Source: JAPXRI01 sp033813635 (lineage in GTDB: Bacteria; Bacillota; Clostridia; Oscillospirales; QAMX01). From it: 64,000 bases of DNA. Position 1 is the first letter of the stretch. Every line of letters begins with the position of its first letter. Below the pieces are notes generated by a model, which saw nothing but the letters and a program-made list of their open reading frames with translations, was not told the origin of the DNA and did not search any database. Positions 48,253 to 57,598 of the stretch are shown piece after piece. The stretch covers positions 3,292 through 67,291 of the forward strand of contig JAPXRI010000012.1 in the NCBI GenBank assembly GCA_033813635.1. Direction: 5' to 3'. The position numbers and the translations under genes were made by a program.

Positions 48253-50391
48253 TCATATTGCGTGCTCGGTCCGCTCCAGCACCTCGAGCTGCATGTTTTT
48301 ATTCAGTTTGGTGAAATAATCGCTGTAGCCGCCGATTCGGACCACAAGGTCGGCGTACTCCTCAGGATGCTCCATCGCCCGCCTCAGCGTCTCGCCGTCG
48401 CAGACGTTGATCTGCAGCTCGAAGCCCCCGCGAGCCATAAAGGTTTTAATGATATGCCGCATTTTCTCGAAGGATTCGCCGGAGAAAACGGATTTTGAAA
48501 ATTTCATGTTCACGGCGATGCCGCCGATGAACGGGGAATGGTCCCATTTTGTCGACGACAGGATCGAGGCGGTCGGGCCGTTTTTCTCCCTGCTCTGGGC
48601 CGGGCCGCTGCCGTCGCCGAAGGGGAAGCCGGCGCGCCGTCCGTCCGGAGTGGCACCGGTCTGGGAGCCGAGGTGCTCGTGCATGACCCAGCAGAAAAGG
48701 CTCGGGATAAATCTGTCGCCCCTGGCCGTCCTATGCTTCGAAGTTTCGGCAAGTATCCAGCCGTTGATCCTGCTTACGAGGGAGTCAACCTCGTCGCAGT
48801 CGTTTCCGTATTTTTCAAGCATGTTATTAATGCGCGAAAGCAATACCGGGTCGTTCTTATAATCCGAGGCCAGCGCCGCCGACAGGGCCTCGAACGTGAG
48901 TTCGCCGGTGTTGTAGATCATCTTTTTAATCGTCCAGAGGGAGTCGCAGAGGTTGGCGACACCGACAAACGAGGGCATGATCCAGTTATATCGGGCTCCG
49001 CCCATGTCAATGTCTTTTCCCCTCTCGAGGCAGTCGTTCACAAAGCTCGAGACGAGCGGGTCCCCGCCCAATCGCATGCGGCCGAGCTGCTGCCGGTTTT
49101 GGTCGATTGCCTCTAGCCGCACCTTCTCGGCAAGCAGCTCCCGGTAAGCTGCGGTGAACGCCTCGAAGTCCGCCGGAGCGGGTCGCTTTTTATCGTTTAT
49201 TTGGGCGAGAAGATCCAGCAAAAGGGAGGAGAGGTTGATATACGGGCTTGCGACCCAGACGGCGGAGCAGGCGCAGGGGGTTATTTCGACGCAGGTGCTG
49301 TGGGTATAAAGGCAGGCCTCGGAATCAGAGAGGCCGTAGCTTTTCAGGCCGCGGGTAATCGTCTCGTCGTTGAAAAGTGCGGGGTGCGTGCAGCCGGCCG
49401 CGAGCTTCTCCATAGCGAGGTCCAGAAGCTCTTCGGGGGTGTCGCTGTCGACGCAGAGGCCGACGCCCGGGTAGATCATGCGCGTATAGCCGATGCTCTG
49501 AATAAAAAGATATGTGAGTGGGTTTGTGACGTCTTTCCCGGCGGCGTCCCTTCCGCCCACCATGAAGCCTATTGCGAGACCCCGGGGAATATACTCGTTG
49601 TCCAGAATGTCGCGGCAGCAGATCAGCTCGAGAGCGGACTCGGGCGTGAGCTTTCCGGCGGCCACGTCGCTCAGATAGAAGCGGAGGAGGTATCTGTCGG
49701 GCCTGCCGAGCTGGTAGAGGCCGTTTAAAAGAAAGGTCACGAAATGGACGCTCTGCAGCGCCTCATGAAAGCTTTCCGCGGGGTATTTCGGCACCCGCGA
49801 GAGAACGCGGGAGATCTCCCTCAGCTCGGCGGCGCGTTCCGGGTCGCTTTCGGTCTCGGAGAGCTTCAGCGCGAACTCGGAGTAGCGCCCGGCAAAGCGC
49901 TCAAGCGCCGAGAGGGAAACCGCGCAGGCCCTGTAAAAATCGTCCTTCTCAATATTTTCGGGGTCGTCCAGGTCGAGACACGCGCGCTTTTCCTCTATTT
50001 CGCGGATAATCCCGGAGGTGCCGAGGGACAGAAGCTTTTCGTAGTCGATCGCCATATGGGAAGCCTGACCGCCGGTGCTCGGGAGGGCGTCGAAGCCCCG
50101 CACGGCGCGAAAGGCGTTTCTAATTTCAAGCTCTTCTTTTGTAAGGGGCCTGTAGCAGGGCTTGCCGACAATCAGCTCATAGGGGTCGATGACCGGCGTC
50201 ATATTGTCGAGCATAACGGCCGCCGCGAGGCCGCGGCGGAGAATATGGCTCTCCCGGCGGGAGTCGAGCCAGCCCTTCAGGTAATAGAATTCTCCCTCCT
50301 CGCTTCTGCAGGAGGGGGGATTTGCGGAGAGCGCGTGGGCGCGGAGTTTTTCTATACGGGCGAGTGCGGCCGGACTGAGCTCTGTTTGCAT
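48253..50391 (-). CDS. Glycyl radical enzyme (pyruvate formate-lyase-like family), substrate unknown
   Basis: A 712-residue glycyl radical enzyme. The active-site cysteine is Cys367 in THSTCVEIT. A single Cys followed by VE is like the diol dehydratase/lyase group rather than the Cys-Cys of pyruvate formate-lyase. The C-terminal glycyl loop is VRIGGYSDYF with the radical-bearing Gly at 688. ATG 50391 is chosen because AGGGG lies 8 bases upstream. The ATG at 50424 coincides with the predicted transcription start and has no ribosome binding site. A radical SAM activating enzyme, normally adjacent, is not found within the window, so it must act in trans. It is divergent from argH. Confidence 0.88.
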   Translation of the reverse strand: MQTELSPAALARIEKLRAHALSANPPSCRSEEGEFYYLKGWLDSRRESHILRRGLAAAVMLDNMTPVIDPYELIVGKPCYRPLTKEELEIRNAFRAVRGFDALPSTGGQASHMAIDYEKLLSLGTSGIIREIEEKRACLDLDDPENIEKDDFYRACAVSLSALERFAGRYSEFALKLSETESDPERAAELREISRVLSRVPKYPAESFHEALQSVHFVTFLLNGLYQLGRPDRYLLRFYLSDVAAGKLTPESALELICCRDILDNEYIPRGLAIGFMVGGRDAAGKDVTNPLTYLFIQSIGYTRMIYPGVGLCVDSDTPEELLDLAMEKLAAGCTHPALFNDETITRGLKSYGLSDSEACLYTHSTCVEITPCACSAVWVASPYINLSSLLLDLLAQINDKKRPAPADFEAFTAAYRELLAEKVRLEAIDQNRQQLGRMRLGGDPLVSSFVNDCLERGKDIDMGGARYNWIMPSFVGVANLCDSLWTIKKMIYNTGELTFEALSAALASDYKNDPVLLSRINNMLEKYGNDCDEVDSLVSRINGWILAETSKHRTARGDRFIPSLFCWVMHEHLGSQTGATPDGRRAGFPFGDGSGPAQSREKNGPTASILSSTKWDHSPFIGGIAVNMKFSKSVFSGESFEKMRHIIKTFMARGGFELQINVCDGETLRRAMEHPEEYADLVVRIGGYSDYFTKLNKNMQLEVLERTEHAI

Positions 50392-50430
50392 ATCGATAAC
50401 CCCTGTACAAACCTCATATTTCATAGTATA

Positions 50431-50459
50431 ATTATATTATATTCGGTCGGGCTTTTCAA
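50431..50459 (-). promoter_or_regulatory. Promoter of the glycyl radical enzyme gene
   Basis: TTGAAA (50459-50454), 17 bases, TATAAT (50436-50431). The predicted transcript starts near 50424. Confidence 0.65.
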
Positions 50460-50505
50460 TAGCCGGGGATATTTTATAACATTTAAGGCGGGGTCGGCGC
50501 GCAAT

Positions 50506-51888
50506 ATGAAGCTTTGGACGGGCAGATTTTCAAAAGAGGCGGATACGAGGGTCAACGATTTTAACTCGTCGATCCGTTTTGACAGGCGTCTTGTGAATCA
50601 GGATATCTTGGGAAGCGTCGCCCACGCGAAGATGCTGGGAAAATGCGGCATTATCACGGAAAAAGAGGCAAAAGACCTGGTTGAGGAGCTCGAAAAGCTG
50701 AAAAACGAGATCGCCGAGGGGAAGACGGCGGTGCGTGACGACGCCGAGGACATCCACACGTTTATCGAGGAGGAGCTTACCGCCCGCCTTGGCGATACGG
50801 GTAAAAAGCTGCACACCGCGCGCAGCCGGAACGACCAGGTGGCGACGGATTTCAAGCTCTACGTCCGGGAGGAGACGCTTGGAATCAGGTCGGCTCTGCG
50901 CGATTTCGTCGGCGCGCTGTGTAAAATCGCGGAACAAAATCTGGACGCGGTGATGCCCGGATATACGCACCTGCAGCGCGCCCAGCCCGTCACGTTCGCG
51001 CACCACATTGCGGCGTACGCGCAGATGTTTTTACGGGACTGCGGGCGGCTGACGGATGCCTACGAGAGGGCGTGCGAGTGCCCGCTGGGCGCCGGCGCCC
51101 TCGCGACGACGACCTATGATATCGACAGGCAGATGACCGCAGAAGCGCTGGGCTTTGACCGGCCGGGGGAAAACAGCATAGACTGCGTCTCCGACAGGGA
51201 TTTCGCGCTGGAGTTTCTGGCGGACCTGTCTATAGTGATGGTGCATCTTTCGCGCTTTGCAGAGGAGATCATACTCTGGAGTTCGCACGAGTTTAGATTT
51301 ATCGAGCTTGACGACGCCTTCGCTACGGGCTCGTCGATCATGCCCCAGAAGAAAAACCCGGACGTAGCTGAGCTGGCGCGCGGAAAAGCCGGAAGAGTAT
51401 TCGGAGACCTGGCGTCGCTGCTCACCGCGATGAAAGGCCTGCCGCTGGCGTATAATAAGGACATGCAGGAGGACAAGGAAGCGGTTTTCGACGCCGTCGA
51501 TACCGTAAGGCTATGTCTTTCGGCGTTTATTCCGATGTGCGAGACTATGAAGGTCAGAAAAGACCGCATGAGAGCGGCCGCGGCGGGCGGCTTCATCAAC
51601 GCGACGGACTGCGCAGACTACCTTGTCTCCAAGGGTATGCCGTTCAGGGACGCGTACAAGACGGTCGGCGCAATCGTGAAGTACTGTACTGAAAACGACA
51701 AAAGCCTCGAGACGCTTAATATCAGCGAGTACAGGGCATTTTCGCCGCTGTTCCGGGAAGACGTTTACGGCGCGATATCCCTTGAAAAATGCGTCGAGGG
51801 CAGGAAAACCCTCGGGGGACCGGCGCCTGCAGAGGTCGAAAGGCAGCTAAAAAAGATTAGGGAAAATTCGGAGAGATTCAAGGACTAA
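50506..51888 (+). CDS. argH: Argininosuccinate lyase
   Basis: A 460-residue lyase that splits argininosuccinate into arginine and fumarate, the last step of arginine synthesis. The fumarase/aspartase superfamily signature is GSSIMPQKKNPD, and the substrate region TARSRNDQVATDFKLY is intact. The true start is ATG 50506 (MKLWTGRFSKEAD) with AAGGCGGGG upstream. The open frame extends far upstream, but only as the antisense of the glycyl radical enzyme gene. No other arginine gene is nearby. Confidence 0.97.
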   Translation: MKLWTGRFSKEADTRVNDFNSSIRFDRRLVNQDILGSVAHAKMLGKCGIITEKEAKDLVEELEKLKNEIAEGKTAVRDDAEDIHTFIEEELTARLGDTGKKLHTARSRNDQVATDFKLYVREETLGIRSALRDFVGALCKIAEQNLDAVMPGYTHLQRAQPVTFAHHIAAYAQMFLRDCGRLTDAYERACECPLGAGALATTTYDIDRQMTAEALGFDRPGENSIDCVSDRDFALEFLADLSIVMVHLSRFAEEIILWSSHEFRFIELDDAFATGSSIMPQKKNPDVAELARGKAGRVFGDLASLLTAMKGLPLAYNKDMQEDKEAVFDAVDTVRLCLSAFIPMCETMKVRKDRMRAAAAGGFINATDCADYLVSKGMPFRDAYKTVGAIVKYCTENDKSLETLNISEYRAFSPLFREDVYGAISLEKCVEGRKTLGGPAPAEVERQLKKIRENSERFKD

Positions 51889-51891
51889 AAA

Positions 51892-53046
51892 ATGGAACAG
51901 GATAAAAATGAGGAGACCGGTGTGATCGAACTGGCGCCGGAGATAAAGAAAGCGCTCGACGAGCTCGGCTTTACACAGATGACCGAGGTTCAGAGGAAGA
52001 CGATACCCGCGGTCAGGACCGGAGCCGACGTGGTCGTCAAAGCCCCGACGGGGACCGGGAAAACCTTTGCCTTCGGAATTCCGATCGTCGAGGGGATCGA
52101 CAGGGAGTCGGACAGGGTGCAGGTGATGATCCTCGCGCCGACGAGGGAGCTGGCGACTCAAATCAATACCGAGCTTAGGAAGCTCACCGCGTTCACCGAA
52201 GGCGTCAGAACGGCGGTGGTATACGGCGGTCAGCCGATAGAGAAGCAGATCGCCGCGCTGAAGAAGAGGCCGCAGATCGTCGTCGGCACGCCCGGACGGA
52301 TTCTCGACCATATGGGAAGGCACACGATCAAAACCGACGCGGTCAGGTGCGCGGTGCTCGACGAGGCCGACAAGATGCTCGACATGGGCTTTTTCAAGGA
52401 TGTCACGAAGATACTGGATAAGCTCCCGAAGGAAAAGCAGCTCTGCCTGTTCTCCGCGACGATCACGCGGGAAGTCATGGACATCATGTGGCTCTACCAG
52501 CGCGACGCGATCGAGATTACCGTCGCACCGACGGAGGGGAACGAGCCGAAGATCAAGCAGTACAGCATTTTTATGCAGAGACAGGAGAAAATGAGAGCGC
52601 TGTTCCGGATTCTCGACACGTATAAATACGACAGCGTGATCGTTTTCTGCAACACCAAGCGCATGACCGAGCGGGCCTGCCGCGAGCTCAGGCAGAAGGG
52701 CTACGACGCCGAAGCGCTGAGCAGCGACGTCAACCAAAGGACAAGAATGAAGATAATGGACAGCTTCAAAGCCCATACGCTGAGGATTTTGGTGGCCACC
52801 GACGTCGCCGCCCGAGGGATAGACGTATCGGATGTGGAGGCTGTTATAAACTACGATATGCCTGACGACAATACCTATTACCTCCACCGCATAGGCAGGA
52901 CCGGCAGAGCCCGGAAAGAGGGCGTCTCATATGTCTTCTACGACGCGACGGAGTACGGAAGGCTGAAGGATATCATAAAATATACCCATTCGGACATTAT
53001 CCCGATGCGTTTCAACGCGGAAGGGAAGCTGGAAAAGGCGGAATAG
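51892..53046 (+). CDS. DEAD-box RNA helicase (short form)
   Basis: A 384-residue ATP-dependent RNA helicase containing only the two RecA-like domains: Q motif LGFTQMTEVQ, Walker A APTGTGKT, DEAD box VLDEADKM, SAT motif LFSATITRE, and the C-terminal ARGIDVSDVEAVINYD and HRIGRTGRA. No C-terminal RNA-binding extension is present, as in small CshA/RhlE-like proteins. It begins 3 bases after argH, so it is probably cotranscribed. Confidence 0.94.
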   Translation: MEQDKNEETGVIELAPEIKKALDELGFTQMTEVQRKTIPAVRTGADVVVKAPTGTGKTFAFGIPIVEGIDRESDRVQVMILAPTRELATQINTELRKLTAFTEGVRTAVVYGGQPIEKQIAALKKRPQIVVGTPGRILDHMGRHTIKTDAVRCAVLDEADKMLDMGFFKDVTKILDKLPKEKQLCLFSATITREVMDIMWLYQRDAIEITVAPTEGNEPKIKQYSIFMQRQEKMRALFRILDTYKYDSVIVFCNTKRMTERACRELRQKGYDAEALSSDVNQRTRMKIMDSFKAHTLRILVATDVAARGIDVSDVEAVINYDMPDDNTYYLHRIGRTGRARKEGVSYVFYDATEYGRLKDIIKYTHSDIIPMRFNAEGKLEKAE

Positions 53047-53060
53047 CATTAAACGGCAGC

Positions 53061-53095
53061 AAAGGACCGATGCGACCGGCATCGGTCCTTTTATA
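53061..53095 (+). terminator. Terminator of argH-helicase operon
   Basis: A 13-bp perfect stem (53061-53073 with 53079-53091), a 5-base loop and T residues. Confidence 0.9.
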
Positions 53096-53203
53096 TCAGG
53101 CACTGCTCCGGCCTGAAATAAAAAACGCTCAAAACATCAGGAAAACGCCGGAAGTCTCTGCTATACTGTAGGCACAATCATGATTGTTTTAAGAAGAACG
53201 GCG

Positions 53204-53999
53204 ATGAGAAACTTTATGATTTTGACGGAGTCGATCAATTTCATAGAGAGCGGGACTATGCGAACCGATCACTCGCACGGATATCGCGGACTATTGCTAT
53301 GTCTCGCTTTCCACCCTCGAAAAGCTTTTCCGGTATGCGCTCAATATAGGCATCAGGGACTATATCGAAAGGCGGCGCATGGCCCAAGCCGCGGAAGACA
53401 TTGTAAAAACCGATGTGAGCGTCACGGACATCTCGATGAAATAACAGTACGGCTCCGCCGAGGTATTTTCGCGTACGTTCAAACGGGTGTGGAACGTGAA
53501 TCCCTCGGAATTCAAGGAAAGCCGGAGATGCACGGGTATTTTTCCGATAATCAACTTTGACTGCAGTAAGGGAGATGATCTGTACATGGCGCGGAAAAAG
53601 TCGACATCAGCGACGCGTACGATTGCCTGCGTGAAAAAAAGCGGCTACGTCCTTTGTTTCGATATACAAAACCTCACTGAAATCAACGGCATTTCGCTGA
53701 AGGCCGGGGACAGGGCGATCCTTGAGGCGGTAGAGCGCATTGACGGGGCCGCCATAGACGAGATGCTTCTGTTGCGGATCGGCGGCGACAAGTTCGCGCT
53801 TATTACCGGGCTTTACGACCTTGCGGAGGCAGAAGCGCTCCGGGACGAGGTTTTGAAGCGCAACGGCGAGCCGGTTGAGTTCGAGGGAAAGAATCTGCCG
53901 TTTTCGCTCTGGTGCGGAATAACGGTGATGCCGGAGCCGCTCCGATACGGCGAGTTTTTCACCGATATGCACGCCGCGATAGAAAAAAGCAAAGCGTAG
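53204..53999 (+). pseudogene. Broken AraC-type regulator with a GGDEF-like C-terminal domain
   Basis: Residues of an AraC-like HTH read MRNFMILTESINFIES in one frame. They shift near 53250-53262 to a second frame (PITRTDIADYCYVSLSTL, then DYIERRRMAQAAEDI and SVTDISMK). TAA at 53442-53444 interrupts it where relatives have a Tyr codon. After the stop the same frame continues with YGSAEVFSRTFKRVW and NPSEFKES, then a degenerate GGDEF-like domain with LCFDIQNLTEINGISLKAGD and RIGGDKFALITG. The whole would be a regulator of about 265 residues. At least two lesions make it a likely pseudogene. The part from 53487 could still be translated alone, but it lacks the first helix-turn-helix. Confidence 0.75.
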
Positions 54000-54013
54000 A
54001 TATATCAGCATTC

Positions 54014-54055
54014 AAAAAGGCCTTGTTTTCCGCGCCGTGAAAACAAGGCCTTTTT
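54014..54055. terminator. Bidirectional terminator between the AraC remnant and purD
   Basis: A stem of about 17 bp (54014-54030 with 54039-54055) with A-rich and T-rich flanks, working in both directions. It closes the purine operon. Confidence 0.88.
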
Positions 54056-54101
54056 CGATTTAAACCGCGGGATATAACTTGGGGCAGAACAGCGCGCTAT
54101 A

Positions 54102-55358
54102 TTAACTTTTCCCGATGTCTTTTCTGTAATACATACCCTCGAAACTGATATTTTTCGCGCAGGCGTAGGCTTTTTCGAGCGCTTTTTCCAGCGTGTCGCC
54201 GAGGGAGGTGACGCCGAGAACCCGGCCGCCGGAGGTGACGAGCCTGCCGGACTCGAGCTTTGTTCCGGCGTGATAAACTACCGCGCCTTCGGCCTCAGCC
54301 TTTTCAGCACCGGTGATCTCGAAGCCCTTTTGATAGAAGGCGGGGTAGCCGCCGCTGGCCAGCACGATGCAGGCCGCTGCCCGGGGGTCCCACTCGATCT
54401 TTATCTCGGAGAGCCTTCCGCCTATAATAGCGAGCATGATGTCCAATAGGCTTGTTTTCAATCTGGGGAGGACGGCCTGGGTCTCGGGGTCTCCAAAGCG
54501 GCAGTTGTACTCCACCACCTTGGGGCCGTTGTCCGTCAGCATCAGACCGAAGTACAATACGCCCTTGAAGGGGCGGCCTTCGGCCTTCATCGCGCGCACT
54601 GTCGGAAGGAAAATCTCCCGCATGCAGCGCTCCGCAAGCTCGGAGGTGTAGTGCCTTGAGGGGGAGATGGCACCCATGCCGCCGGTGTTCGGCCCTCTGT
54701 CGCCGTCAAAGGCGCGCTTATGATCCTGAGCGGAGACCATGGGGACGACAGTTTCGCCGTCGGTAAAACACAAAACGCTGACCTCGGGGCCGGACATGCA
54801 TTCCTCGACGACGACGCGGCTGCCGGCCGAGCCGAACACTCTGTCGCCCATCGCGGATTTCAGCGCGGAGAGCGCCTCGTCCACGGTCTGCGCTACGGTG
54901 ACGCCCTTGCCGAGTGCGAGGCCGTCGGCCTTAACGACGATCGGCGCGCCCTGCGCCTTCACGTAGTTCTCGGCCGCCTCAAGCTCGTCGAACACCGCGA
55001 AACGGGCTGTCGGGATGCCGTGTTTTTTCATTAGATTCTTGGCAAAGGATTTGCTACCCTCGATAACCGCGGCGGCCTTGTTCGGGCCGAACGCGGGGAC
55101 GCCGATTTCCTCGAGCGCGTCGACCATACCGAGGGCGAGCGGATCGTCCGGCGCTACCATCACCAGGTCGGGACGCGCGGCTTTGGCAAACTCGCATACG
55201 CCGTCGATGTCGGTCGCCTTGATCGGGACGCATTCGGCGAGCGCGGAGATGCCGCCGTTGCCGGGCGCGCACCAGAGCTTTTCGACCCGCGGATCCTTTG
55301 ATAGGGCGCGGACGATCGCGTGTTCCCTTCCGCCGCCGCCGATAACCAGTATTTTCAT
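54102..55358 (-). CDS. purD: Phosphoribosylamine-glycine ligase
   Basis: A 418-residue ATP-grasp enzyme that makes GAR from phosphoribosylamine, glycine and ATP. The N-terminus MKILVIGGGGREHAIVRAL and the GPNTGGMGAISP and NCRFGDPETQ motifs are typical. Length is normal. Last gene of the purE-purD operon. AAGGAAATGG precedes the ATG. Confidence 0.97.
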   Translation of the reverse strand: MKILVIGGGGREHAIVRALSKDPRVEKLWCAPGNGGISALAECVPIKATDIDGVCEFAKAARPDLVMVAPDDPLALGMVDALEEIGVPAFGPNKAAAVIEGSKSFAKNLMKKHGIPTARFAVFDELEAAENYVKAQGAPIVVKADGLALGKGVTVAQTVDEALSALKSAMGDRVFGSAGSRVVVEECMSGPEVSVLCFTDGETVVPMVSAQDHKRAFDGDRGPNTGGMGAISPSRHYTSELAERCMREIFLPTVRAMKAEGRPFKGVLYFGLMLTDNGPKVVEYNCRFGDPETQAVLPRLKTSLLDIMLAIIGGRLSEIKIEWDPRAAACIVLASGGYPAFYQKGFEITGAEKAEAEGAVVYHAGTKLESGRLVTSGGRVLGVTSLGDTLEKALEKAYACAKNISFEGMYYRKDIGKS

Positions 55359-55391
55359 CAGATCACCATTTCCTTAACAGATCGGGGGTTT

Positions 55392-56930
55392 TTAGTGCTT
55401 GAAATGCCGCATTCCGGTGAAGACCATCGCGATGCCGTACTGATCGCATTTTTTAATTGAATCGGCGTCCCGTATGCTTCCGCCCGGCTGAATGATCGCG
55501 GTGATCCCGGCGGCGGCTGCCGCCTCGACGCAGTCGTCAAACGGAAAGAAAGCGTCGGAGGCCATCACGCCGCCTTTTGCCTTATCGCCGGCGGCGGAAG
55601 CGGCGATCTGCGTCGAGTTAATGCGGTTGGGCTGCCCGGCACCGATGCCGATGGTCTGGATGCCGTTCGCGAAGACGATGGCGTTGGACTTGGTATGCTT
55701 GACGACCTTCCAGGCCAAGATCAGCTTTTTCATCTCTTCGTTCGTCGGGGTGCGCTTGGTAACAACCTTGATGTCGTTCTCGTTTAAAAGCTCGCAGTTC
55801 AGTTCGGAGACCAGCAGGCCCCCGGCGACCTTTTTATAGTCCAGCATGTCCTTTGTGTTTTTCCTGGTGATGTCCGGGAGCTCAAGGATTCTGATGTTCG
55901 GCTTTTTCTCAAGCAGCTCAAGCGCGCCGGGGGTAAAGGACGGCGCTACGAGGACCTCGACGAATATTTTGGCGATCTGTTCGGCGGTCGCCTCGTCAAT
56001 TTCCCTGTTTGCGGCGACTATGCCGCCATAGATGGAGACGGGGTCCGCGTCGTAGGCGTTTTTAAAGGCTTCGGCCATCGTACCGCCCAGGCCGACGCCG
56101 CAGGGGTTCGCGTGCTTGACGGCGACTACGCAGGGCTCGTCGAACTCCTTTAATAGGTCCAGCGCGCCGTTTGTGTCGTTGATGTTGTTGAACGAGAGCT
56201 CCTTGCCGTGGAGCTGCTTCGCGGCGGCTAGGGTGCCGTCGACGGCTAGGGGTTCGCGGTAGAAAACCGCCTTCTGATGGGGATTTTCGCCGTAGCGGAG
56301 GTCCTGGAGCTTTTCGAAGGTGACGGTGAAGTTGTCGGGGAACTCGTCCGTGATTTGCCGTCTCAGATAGTTTGAGATAAGCGTGTCGTAGGCGGCGGTG
56401 TGCTCGAACACCTTGAGCGCGAGCCGGAAACGCGTCTTTTCGTCCAGCGTTTTGTTTTTCAGCCCGTCGAGGACCGCGGCGTAATCCGCGGGATCGACTA
56501 TAACGGTGACGTCCTTGTAGTTTTTCGCGGCCGCGCGGATCATTGTCGGACCGCCGATGTCTATATTCTCAATCGCTTCCTCGAGTGTGACGCCGGGCTT
56601 CTGAATCGTCGCCTTGAACGGGTAGAGATTTATCGCGACGATGTCAATCGGCGAGACGCCGAGTTTTTCTAGCGTTTCCATATGCTCCGGGTTTGAGCGC
56701 ATCGCCAGAATACCGGCGTGGACCATGGGATGGAGCGTCTTTACCCGCCCGTCGAGGCACTCCGGAAACCCGGTGACGTCCGATATCCCGACGACCTCGA
56801 TTCCCGCGCCTCGTAGCGCCGCCGCCGTGCCGCCAGTCGAAATAATCTCGTAGCCGAGCCCGGCAAGCCCTTTCGCGAATTCACAGACACCGGTCTTGTC
56901 GGATACGCTGATGATCGCTCTTTTTTTCAT
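55392..56930 (-). CDS. purH: Bifunctional AICAR transformylase/IMP cyclohydrolase
   Basis: A 512-residue enzyme for the last two steps to IMP. The N-terminal cyclohydrolase domain has RAIISVSDKTGVCEFAKGL and GGTAAALRGAGIEV. The C-terminal transformylase domain has the catalytic Lys-His in VVAVKHANPCGVG. ATG 56930 with GGAGG 6 bases upstream is preferred to the start at 56942. It lies between purN and purD. Confidence 0.97.
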   Translation of the reverse strand: MKKRAIISVSDKTGVCEFAKGLAGLGYEIISTGGTAAALRGAGIEVVGISDVTGFPECLDGRVKTLHPMVHAGILAMRSNPEHMETLEKLGVSPIDIVAINLYPFKATIQKPGVTLEEAIENIDIGGPTMIRAAAKNYKDVTVIVDPADYAAVLDGLKNKTLDEKTRFRLALKVFEHTAAYDTLISNYLRRQITDEFPDNFTVTFEKLQDLRYGENPHQKAVFYREPLAVDGTLAAAKQLHGKELSFNNINDTNGALDLLKEFDEPCVVAVKHANPCGVGLGGTMAEAFKNAYDADPVSIYGGIVAANREIDEATAEQIAKIFVEVLVAPSFTPGALELLEKKPNIRILELPDITRKNTKDMLDYKKVAGGLLVSELNCELLNENDIKVVTKRTPTNEEMKKLILAWKVVKHTKSNAIVFANGIQTIGIGAGQPNRINSTQIAASAAGDKAKGGVMASDAFFPFDDCVEAAAAAGITAIIQPGGSIRDADSIKKCDQYGIAMVFTGMRHFKH

Positions 56931-56953
56931 AAGAACCTCCATGCAAATGTGAA

Positions 56954-57598
56954 TTATATTATTTTAACCGTCCTGCCGTCGATTTTGAGCCTGCCCTCGC
57001 AGAACAGCGAGACGGCTTTCGGCAAAAGAACCCATTCCGCCTGCTCCATAACCCTTCTCTGCAGCGTTTCGGGCGTGTCGTTCTCCAGCACCGGCACGGC
57101 TTTCTGAAGGATCAGCGGGCCGCCGTCGGTCTCTGGCGTCACGAAATGGACGCTCGCGCCGGTGACCTTTACTCCGTAGTCGAGCGCGGCCTTGTGTACC
57201 TTCAGCCCGTAATAACCCTCGCCGCAGAACGACGGGATCAGCGAGGGGTGGACATTGATGACCGCGTTCCGGTAGCGTTCGCAGAACGGCGCGTCCAGTA
57301 TGCACATAAAGCCTGAGAGCACGACGAGGCCGATTTCGTAGGGCTCCAGCGCCGTTATCAGCGCGCGGGTGTATTCGGCGCGGGAGGCATAATCGGCTCT
57401 CGGAAGGATCAGGGTCTCGACCCCGGCTTTTTTTGCGCGGGTGAGCGCGTACGCCTCGGGGTTGGATGAGATGCAGAGCCTAATAATCCCCCCGCCGAGA
57501 CCGGTGGCCTCGGTGGCGTCGAGCAGCGCCTGAAAATTGGTGCCTCCGCCGGATACGAGAACGGCGATGTTCGTTTTTTTATGCTCCTGGTCAGACAA
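56954..57598 (-). CDS. purN: Phosphoribosylglycinamide formyltransferase
   Basis: A 214-residue enzyme that transfers a formyl group from 10-formyl-THF to GAR. The start IAVLVSGGGTNFQALLDA, the catalytic region INVHPSLIPSF and GASVHFVTPETDGGPLILQ are all present. TTG 57598, overlapping the purM stop region by 8 bases, is preferred because GCGGGA lies just upstream. A second TTG at 57625 would add nine residues of purM-antiphase sequence. Start choice is moderate in certainty. Confidence 0.93.
   Translation of the reverse strand: MSDQEHKKTNIAVLVSGGGTNFQALLDATEATGLGGGIIRLCISSNPEAYALTRAKKAGVETLILPRADYASRAEYTRALITALEPYEIGLVVLSGFMCILDAPFCERYRNAVINVHPSLIPSFCGEGYYGLKVHKAALDYGVKVTGASVHFVTPETDGGPLILQKAVPVLENDTPETLQRRVMEQAEWVLLPKAVSLFCEGRLKIDGRTVKII

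Noticed and set aside
49744..50505. Long N-terminal extension of the argH frame
   Set aside because: The extension is antisense to the glycyl radical enzyme gene. ArgH proteins start at MKLWTGRFS, and ATG 50506 has a ribosome binding site.
53487..53999. A free-standing 170-residue gene
   Set aside because: It starts inside the second half of an AraC HTH whose first part is in the same frame just before a TAA, so it is the tail of a broken gene.
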